Part shown: positions 6,019 to 11,033 of the stretch, one piece after another
Layout of the letters: the number at the start of each line of letters is the position of its first letter
How positions within the stretch are numbered: position 1 is the stretch's first letter
Assembly: GCA_965661545.1 (NCBI GenBank)
Contig: CBFIEF010000050.1
Location: forward strand, 1-11,033
Source: UBA7985 sp965661545
Lineage (GTDB): Bacteria > Pseudomonadota > Alphaproteobacteria > UBA7985
Reading direction: 5' to 3'
Length of the DNA stretch: 11,033 nucleotides
Made by a program: the position numbers and the translations under genes
The notes under the pieces: generated by a model
Databases searched by the model: none
The model's input: only the letters and a program-made list of their open reading frames with translations
Told to the model about the DNA's origin: nothing

Positions 6019-7007
6019 CACAGTGCCCCCGCGTGCCAACAATCTGCCGATTGCTTGCCATCAAAACTCACCGACTTGGGCCGCGCCGCCAGGCATTCTT
6101 CGGTCCGATGCTGACATCGCGATGCAAACAAGCACTGATCCTTCCCAAATTCCCGCAGCGAAGGCACGATCCCCGGCACTTCGGTCAGCGGCTGTTTCTC
6201 GTCTGAAACGTGCGCCAGAACGTGCGGAACACAGGAAATCAGGCCCTTGGTATAGGGATGGCGTGGCGTGCTGATGATGTCATCAACCGCACCAATTTCT
6301 GCAATACGCCCCGCGTACATTACGATCATCCGCTCCGCCATTTCCGCGACGGCGCCCATGTCGTGCGTGATCAGGATGATCGAAGTTCCAGTTTCCTTGC
6401 GTAAATCCCGCAGCAGGTCGAAAATCTGCGCCTGCACAGTCACGTCGAGTGCCGTTGTCGGCTCATCGGCGATCAGCACTTTGGGCTTACAGGCCAAGGC
6501 AATGGCAATCATCACCCTTTGCCGCTGTCCGCCCGACAGCTGGAATGGATAATCCTTCAGCCGCTCCCGCGCCTTTGGAATACGTACGGCATCGAGCAAG
6601 TTCGCTGCCTCTGCCCACGCTTCGGTGCGTGAAATGCTTTGGTGCGCGAGCAGGACTTCAACGATTTGCTCACCGATGCTGTAAACCGGGTTGAGCGAGG
6701 TCATCGGCTCCTGAAAGATCATCGAGATATCGTTGCCGCGGATACGGCGCAGACGCTCTTGGGACAACGCCGTCAGCTCTTGTCCATCAAACATGATCGA
6801 ACCCGCCGTCACGCGGCCAATGCCCTCGGGCAGCAATCCCATGATGGCCAACGCCGTCATGGACTTTCCGCAGCCGGACTCGCCCACAAAACTCAGGTTT
6901 TCCCCGGCATGCAGTTCGAACGACACATCATCAATCACTGGCGCTGTGCCGTTGCGAGTGGTCAGCTCAACCCGCAGATTTTGGACTTTCAGCAAAGGCT
7001 CGGTCAT
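6018..7007 (-). CDS. Dpp/Opp-type ABC transporter ATPase (DppD/OppD-like)
   Basis: Second ATPase subunit, 329 residues. ATG 7007 overlaps the dppC stop by one base (TAATG), with GAGG 8 bases before it. Motifs: Walker A GESGCGKS (42-49), Q loop FQEPMTSLNP (about 98-107), signature LSGGQRQR (157-164), Walker B VLIADE (177-182) and switch THD (214-216). The C-terminal extension has HPYTKGLISCVP (250-261) and cysteines at 292, 298, 305 and 323, the same CX5CX6CX17C spacing as the DppF-like partner. It forms the heterodimer that couples ATP hydrolysis to the two permeases downstream in the protein complex. As is usual for the family, this D-type gene precedes the F-type gene. Substrate class (dipeptide, oligopeptide, opine, nickel or metallophore) is not decided by the ATPase. 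Confidence 0.95.
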   Translation of the reverse strand: MTEPLLKVQNLRVELTTRNGTAPVIDDVSFELHAGENLSFVGESGCGKSMTALAIMGLLPEGIGRVTAGSIMFDGQELTALSQERLRRIRGNDISMIFQEPMTSLNPVYSIGEQIVEVLLAHQSISRTEAWAEAANLLDAVRIPKARERLKDYPFQLSGGQRQRVMIAIALACKPKVLIADEPTTALDVTVQAQIFDLLRDLRKETGTSIILITHDMGAVAEMAERMIVMYAGRIAEIGAVDDIISTPRHPYTKGLISCVPHVLAHVSDEKQPLTEVPGIVPSLREFGKDQCLFASRCQHRTEECLAARPKSVSFDGKQSADCWHAGAL

Positions 7008-7924
7008 TAGCGCGACCTCAACTTGGGGTTCAGCGCATCGTTGAGACCGTCACCGACCAACGAAATGCACAGAATGGTTACAAAAATCGCCACGCCCGGG
7101 AGCGTTACGGTAAAGCTGGCGTCGAGGAAATAAGTGCGGTTGGAGCCAATGATCTGCCCCCAACTGACCACGTTCGGATCGGTCAGCCCAAGGAAGGACA
7201 AGCCCGCCTCGAACAAGATTGCAGAGCCAACCATGAGCGCCGATTGCACGATAATCGGTGGCAGAGCGTTGGGCAGGATGACCCCGAAGATCAGCTTGAA
7301 ATCCCGAGCGCCTGATGCGCGAGACGCGGTTACATACTCCAGCTCGCGAATGCGCAAAAACTCCGCCCGGGTGATCCGCGCCACCGCCGTCCAACTGACG
7401 ATTCCGATGGCAAAGGTGATCATGGGCAGCGACGCGCCAAACAGGGCGACAATCACCATGGAGAACAGCAGCGTCGGCAAAACCTGAAAGAACTCAGTGA
7501 AGCGCATCAGCACTTCTTCGACCCAGCCGCGGTAGTAACCGGCCAGCGCACCGATGGTGACGCCGATGAACACAGAGACAAACGCCGCCGCCAGTCCAAT
7601 GATGATTGATACGCGTGCACCACTGATAATCATGGCCAGCAGATCGCGGCCCAAATAGTCGGTTCCGAGGATGAAATCAGGGTTCTGCCCCGGCGGGGTA
7701 AACGGCGCCCAAACCATATCGAAGGGGTCGCGACCATAGAGGCTCGGACCGATGATTGCGGCGACAATGATGAAGATCAAAATAACCAGCGCGACCAAGG
7801 CCGCTTGGTTACGCCGGAACATGTCCCACGCTTCCATAAAGGGATGGCGCGCCTTTTCGATGGGCTCGTCGAGCATCTCGGGCATCGCGGGGCTTTGGTC
7901 TGTGGGTGTTGGCTTATCAGTCAT
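7007..7924 (-). CDS. Dpp/Opp-type ABC transporter permease (DppC-like)
   Basis: Second membrane subunit of the importer, 305 residues. ATG 7924 follows the dppB stop with no spacer (TAAATG), with GGGAG about 10 bases before it inside the dppB end. It has the OppC-type N-terminal layout: a soluble lead with PFMEAWDMFRRNQAAL (28-43), a first membrane helix (about 42-60), a periplasmic loop bearing LGTDYLGRD (86-94, a hallmark of DppC/OppC), then further helices. The EAA loop is YVTASRASGARDFKLIF (about 197-213), followed by the FEAGLSFLGL and W-G-Q motifs common to this subfamily. The final helix ends in NPKLRSR. Membrane partner is the DppB-like protein. Nothing odd seen. Confidence 0.95.
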   Translation of the reverse strand: MTDKPTPTDQSPAMPEMLDEPIEKARHPFMEAWDMFRRNQAALVALVILIFIIVAAIIGPSLYGRDPFDMVWAPFTPPGQNPDFILGTDYLGRDLLAMIISGARVSIIIGLAAAFVSVFIGVTIGALAGYYRGWVEEVLMRFTEFFQVLPTLLFSMVIVALFGASLPMITFAIGIVSWTAVARITRAEFLRIRELEYVTASRASGARDFKLIFGVILPNALPPIIVQSALMVGSAILFEAGLSFLGLTDPNVVSWGQIIGSNRTYFLDASFTVTLPGVAIFVTILCISLVGDGLNDALNPKLRSR

Positions 7925-8905
7925 TTACTTCTTGCTCCCCACACGCGGATCGACAAGGCGTAGGACGAGGTCCGTCACCTGATTACCCACGATCACAACC
8001 AGTGATGAGAAAAACAGAATGCCGAGAATGGTGGGTGTGTCTCGGGCGATAATGGACTGGAAAGCCAGGGTGCCGAGACCAGGCCAGGAGAACACGGTCT
8101 CCACCAGCACGGCCCCGGATACGATGGCGGAAAGCTGCAATCCGGCCAGTGTGATCACCGGCGAAATCGCGTTCTTGAGTGCGTGCTTGTAGACGACCTG
8201 ATTGGACTTCAGGCCCTTCGCCTTGGCGGTCCGAACATAATCCGACCCCAGAACTTCGATCATCGATGCACGCGACAAACGGGAGTACAGCGCAACGAAA
8301 ATGGAGGCTAATGTCACCATGGGCAGCACCAAGTGCCGCGCGACGTCTACGGTATGGATGAAGATATTGCCGTTCTCGATCGTGACATCGCGCATCCCGG
8401 CGACGGGGAACCACGGCAGGATCAGGGAGAACATCACCAGCATCAGCAAACCGGTCCAGAAAACCGGCGCGGAGTAGCCGACCAAGGACGCCAGCGTCAC
8501 AAAGTGGCTGAAGATGCCGTTGGGCTTGCGTGCTGAAATGACGCCAAAGACCACGCCGACGATCAGCGCCAGGAACTGTGCCGCGATCACCAGCAGCAAC
8601 GTCGCTGGCAAGCGGTCAAGGATCAGATCCGTCACAGGTCGGCTGTAGAAGAAAGAATAGCCCAGATCGAACTGGAGCACTCGGCCAATATAGCCGCCCA
8701 GCTGGACGATAAAGGGCTGGTCCAGCCCGTATTCTCGTCGGATCTGCTCGAGCGCTTCGGCGTCAATGCCGCCTGCGGATTGCGCGATGGTATCGGCAAC
8801 GTCGCCCGGCGCGAGGTGCATAAGGGTAAAATTCAGGATCAGCACCGCAACCAGCAGCAGCGCTGCGTAAGCCATTCGGGTGATCGTTACGCGGAGGAAA
8901 TTCAC
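7925..8905 (-). CDS. Dpp/Opp-type ABC transporter permease (DppB-like)
   Basis: First membrane subunit of the importer, 326 residues. The start is GTG at 8905 with GAGG 8 bases before it. Hydrophobic helices are seen at about 9-30, 100-124, 136-165, 191-210, 248-270 and 292-312. The N-terminal APGD (32-35) and YGLDQPFIVQLGGYI (59-73) motifs are typical of DppB, and the EAA loop is DYVRTAKAKGLKSNQVVYKH (222-241). ETVFSWPGLGTL (269-280) and the terminal DPRVG are also hallmarks. The gene is separated from the upstream binding-protein gene by 143 bases holding two hairpins, but by nothing from dppC, so B, C, D and F should be translated from one message. Confidence 0.95.
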   Translation of the reverse strand: MNFLRVTITRMAYAALLLVAVLILNFTLMHLAPGDVADTIAQSAGGIDAEALEQIRREYGLDQPFIVQLGGYIGRVLQFDLGYSFFYSRPVTDLILDRLPATLLLVIAAQFLALIVGVVFGVISARKPNGIFSHFVTLASLVGYSAPVFWTGLLMLVMFSLILPWFPVAGMRDVTIENGNIFIHTVDVARHLVLPMVTLASIFVALYSRLSRASMIEVLGSDYVRTAKAKGLKSNQVVYKHALKNAISPVITLAGLQLSAIVSGAVLVETVFSWPGLGTLAFQSIIARDTPTILGILFFSSLVVIVGNQVTDLVLRLVDPRVGSKK

Positions 8906-8985
8906 GGTGAAAACCTCGGTTCAGTCTGAGGCGTTGAATGGGAACGAAAACAGCGAATAGACTTGCGATTTTAGGCGAAGAAATC

Positions 8986-9015
8986 TTCGGCGGGCCACCC
9001 GTGCGACCCGCCGAA
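8986..9015 (-). terminator. GC-rich hairpin before dppB (attenuator or partial terminator)
   Basis: A perfect 9-base stem, TTCGGCGGG (8986-8994) with CCCGCCGAA (9007-9015), 12-base loop. On the - strand it stands 33 bases after the binding-protein stop and is followed by GATTTCTTCG, a weak T-rich run, so it might end only part of the transcripts or protect the 3' end of the binding-protein message. The rest of the 8906-9048 gap holds the second hairpin and the dppB ribosome site. Confidence 0.55.
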
Positions 9016-9027
9016 AATCAAAAGATA

Positions 9028-9045
9028 TCAAAGCCGAAGCTTTGA
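9028..9045 (-). terminator. UUCG-loop hairpin after the solute-binding-protein gene
   Basis: On the - strand TCAAAGC, TTCG, GCTTTGA form a perfect 7-base stem closed by the very stable C(UUCG)G tetraloop, starting 3 bases after the binding-protein stop and followed by TATCTTTTGATTTT. The T-rich tail is broken, so it may be a weak terminator or an RNA-stability element. With the hairpin at 8986-9015 it gives two structures in a row. Confidence 0.6.
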
Positions 9046-9048
9046 GGC

Positions 9049-10626
9049 CTACTCGTCCAACCAAACCTGGTCGAGTGGGGAAGAAGTAGACCAGATGCCG
9101 CTCACTGGCGCGTTCTTCACCTTGTCATTGTAGACAGTGTGGTACGGCAGTGTGTGCATGTAGTAGATCGGCACCTCGTCGTTCACGATTGACTGGAACT
9201 CAGCGTAAAGCGCTTTACGCTTGTCCATGTCGTTCTCGCGACCAGCCATATCCAACAACTCGTCTACACGTGCGTTGGAGTAACCTTGCGTGTTTGACCA
9301 AACGCCGCGGGCGATGTTGGAGGTCAAGTACGTCCGGTGGACACCAATTACCGGGTCACCCCAGTTAAATACAGCATCCCAGCTCAGGTCGAAGTCCATT
9401 TCGCCCATGCGACCAGCCCACGTTGGGAAGTCAGCGCTTGCACGAACAACCACGTCGATACCGGACTTCTTCAATGCCGCCTTCACGTACTCGACGTGCT
9501 GCTTACCAGCAGGCCAGCCGTAGTCGATGGTGACAGAGAAACGCATGCCGTTGTCACCCACAGGGAAGCCAGCTTCGTCCAGCAGCGCCGCTGCCTTATC
9601 CAAGTCCAACTCGTACGCGTTGACGTCAGGGTTGTAGAATGGGCTGTCTGGGTGAATACCGGTGTTTGAGTCGTTTACTGTGCCCTGCATCAGAGCGTTT
9701 TGAACGAAGTTCTTGTCCAGCGAGTAAGCGATTGCTTGGCGGACACGCTTGTCGGCCAGTGGGCCCTTGGTCGTGTTGATTGCCAACCAGTCCAACGCAC
9801 CAATAGCGCCGTAACCGTCAGAGGTAACCGTGAGGTTATCAACTTTCTTCAAACGGTTGATGATCAAAGGCTCACTTTCGAATGCGCCCATGTCCAGTTC
9901 GCCGTTCTCGTACGCGATGGCACGAGCGGAGCTGTCGGTGATGATCCGCATCACGATACGGTCAAGGTAAGGACGGCCTTCGATAAAGAAGTCGTCAAAG
10001 CGCTCAAGGATCAGGAACTCGCCGTTCTTGAATTCAGAGAGCTTGAAAGGACCGGAACCAACAACGTCTTCGATGTTCCGTGGGTGGGTCTTGTAGTCCT
10101 GACCATCACCGTAGATGTGCTCAGGAATGATGGACATCAGCTGTCCAGACATTGCGAGCATAATACCCGGGTGTGGCTGGCTCAGGTTCAATATAGCGGT
10201 GTGATCGTCGGGCGTGTCGACGGACTCAACCGGTGCAAACATGGATTTAAACGGGTGCGCTTCTTTAATGACATCGACTGAGAATGCGACATCAGACGAT
10301 GTGATTGGCGTACCATCGTGGAAAACCGCGTTGTCCACGAGATTGAGGGTCACTGTCAGACCATCATCACTAATATCCCAGCTCTTTGCTAGGTAAGGCT
10401 GCGGGGTCCAGTTTTCGTCGTACCGCAGCGGAGACGCAAACAACTGTGCCCCTGGGTACCCTGTTACAATACCGGATTGAACAGCCGTGTTGAGGGTCCT
10501 CAGGTTGTTACCCAGGACCGTTTTGAGCGTACCGCCCATCTTGTGTCCGTCGGCGCTCGCCAAGGCTCCGGTCATCACCGTAGCAAAGGCGGTGGCAGTC
10601 AATAGCCCTTTGATAATATGCTTCAT
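9049..10626 (-). CDS. family-5 solute-binding protein of the Dpp-type importer
   Basis: Periplasmic solute-binding protein (SBP_bac_5), 525 residues, the usual size. ATG 10626 is chosen because AGGAG stands 8 bases before it and it begins a clean Sec signal peptide, MKHIIKGLLTATAFATVMTG then ALASA, with cleavage likely after residue 25; there is no lipobox cysteine, so the mature protein is soluble. An upstream in-frame start near 10662 would add residues before the signal and lacks such a site. Family motifs: LAKSWDISDDGLTVTLNL, FHDGTPITSSDVAFSVD, GSGPFKL, DKRVRQAIAYSLDK and the C-terminal VPIYYMHTLPY. It captures the ligand for the DppBCDF-like complex, and lies just before it after two hairpins, a layout that usually gives more binding protein than permease. 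The ligand (peptide, opine, nickel complex, sugar or other) cannot be told by eye. Signs of a phosphonate pocket were not found. Confidence 0.95.
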   Translation of the reverse strand: MKHIIKGLLTATAFATVMTGALASADGHKMGGTLKTVLGNNLRTLNTAVQSGIVTGYPGAQLFASPLRYDENWTPQPYLAKSWDISDDGLTVTLNLVDNAVFHDGTPITSSDVAFSVDVIKEAHPFKSMFAPVESVDTPDDHTAILNLSQPHPGIMLAMSGQLMSIIPEHIYGDGQDYKTHPRNIEDVVGSGPFKLSEFKNGEFLILERFDDFFIEGRPYLDRIVMRIITDSSARAIAYENGELDMGAFESEPLIINRLKKVDNLTVTSDGYGAIGALDWLAINTTKGPLADKRVRQAIAYSLDKNFVQNALMQGTVNDSNTGIHPDSPFYNPDVNAYELDLDKAAALLDEAGFPVGDNGMRFSVTIDYGWPAGKQHVEYVKAALKKSGIDVVVRASADFPTWAGRMGEMDFDLSWDAVFNWGDPVIGVHRTYLTSNIARGVWSNTQGYSNARVDELLDMAGRENDMDKRKALYAEFQSIVNDEVPIYYMHTLPYHTVYNDKVKNAPVSGIWSTSSPLDQVWLDE

Positions 10627-10720
10627 GATACGTTCTCCTCTGATTGACTCTATACTCGCCATTAAAAACCGTATCTTACGTTCACAGAAGCAAAAAACGG
10701 ATTAATTACCGAACTTTCCA
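10627..10720 (-). promoter_or_regulatory. gap between lysR and the binding-protein gene, likely holding the operon promoter
   Basis: This 94-base AT-rich gap contains the strong ribosome site AGAGGAGAA and little else that is clear. Seen: a dyad CGG(N8)CCG at 10698-10711, followed on the - strand by six T, which might be a weak terminator for lysR or an operator core, and the small inverted repeat CGTA-TCT-TACG at 10670-10680. No convincing -35/-10 pair was found: TAAGAT and TATAGA look like possible -10 boxes, but neither has a good -35 at 16-18 bases. An activator-dependent promoter would fit a LysR-type neighbour. Confidence 0.3.
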
Positions 10721-11033
10721 CTATTTTCTTGAGGAATGACCGTGCTCAGCTTGAACTGTTAATTCTTCCAAGTCACCGCGATCCCTTAGATTGATACAGC
10801 TCGATATGAAACTGCGAACCATGCGCGACTGCGTAATAGAAGCCAATGTAGCGATCCCAAAAACAGGGGCTTCTGGAGCGTTGCGAATGGGCAGAACACG
10901 GTAGCGGGAGTAGCCTTCTTGGTACTCGACCGGCTTGATGTTCAGGATCGAAAAGCCGTAGCCTTGCGAAACCAATGTTCGGATAATCTCGGACGATCGC
11001 GATGAGTGCGCGATCGTCGGCGTCAGGCTGCGC
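10721..11033 (-). CDS. LysR-type transcriptional regulator, C-terminal part only
   Basis: The last 103 residues of a LysR-type regulator; the DNA-binding N-terminal part lies beyond the right edge. The frame is open to the window end. Translation reads TPTIAHSSRSSEIIRTLVSQ, then GYGFSILNIKPVE, the usual second half of the effector-binding domain, where the SQGYGFSILN stretch is characteristic. The region beyond it (VLPIRNAPEAPVFGIATL and SRMVRSFISSCI) matches the final strand and helix of the domain. It ends in a short charged tail, HGHSSRK. It lies 94 bases before the binding-protein gene on the same strand, so it could co-transcribe with or activate the importer operon. This is unlike the divergent layout common for LysR genes. 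The inducer is not known. Confidence 0.88.
   Translation of the reverse strand, partial: RSLTPTIAHSSRSSEIIRTLVSQGYGFSILNIKPVEYQEGYSRYRVLPIRNAPEAPVFGIATLASITQSRMVRSFISSCINLRDRGDLEELTVQAEHGHSSRK

Noticed and set aside
9700..10281. Open frame of 193 residues on the + strand, within the solute-binding-protein gene
   Set aside because: Antisense to a strongly conserved gene; its product is not recognisable and it has no promoter or ribosome site.
10692..10711. Six-T run after CGG(N8)CCG as an intrinsic terminator of lysR
   Set aside because: The stem is only three pairs because the AT interior does not pair, so it is too weak to call a terminator.

Overview
The window looks like chromosomal DNA from an alphaproteobacterium, most likely a marine Rhodobacterales/Roseobacter-type organism. 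This is an inference from GC-rich coding, tightly overlapping operon junctions and the gene mix (Pot-type permeases, a DUF917 protein, a Dpp-type importer, a PhyH oxygenase, PhnM). No rRNA, tRNA, phage, IS or CRISPR sequence was seen, and nothing in the window fixes the species.

Left part, + strand (1 to 2361): the end of an operon. It holds the C-terminal part of a PotB-like ABC permease, a complete PotC-like permease that overlaps it by ATGA, and a DUF917 (S-methyl thiohydantoin desulfurase-like) protein. The DUF917 gene seems to start at a rare CTG codon that overlaps the permease stop as CTGA. Its solute-binding protein, ATPase and further enzymes probably lie to the left, outside the window. 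The operon uses up a small polar or cationic compound, perhaps a hydantoin or a modified amino acid.

Right part, - strand (2358 to 11033), read right to left: the C-terminal third of a LysR-type regulator; a family-5 solute-binding protein with a lipid-free signal peptide; dppB, dppC, dppD and dppF-like genes with 0 to 1 base junctions (a complete peptide/nickel/opine-type importer); a small secreted His-rich SH3 protein with its own candidate promoter; a PhyH-family Fe(II)/2-oxoglutarate oxygenase; and an intact phnM. PhnM is the C-P lyase pathway diphosphatase, but none of its usual partners are in the window. Two tandem hairpins separate the binding-protein gene from dppB, and a nested inverted repeat separates the SH3 gene from the oxygenase gene. 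The two operons meet tail to tail on a single shared CTAG that supplies both stop codons.

Working model (inference): LysR controls an importer, and PhyH plus PhnM process a phosphonate- or phosphate-ester-type compound, which may or may not be the importer's substrate. The His-rich protein hints at metal handling near a transporter family that also carries nickel and metallophores. The least ordinary features are the CTG start, the shared stop, the solitary phyH-phnM pair and the His-rich SH3 protein.
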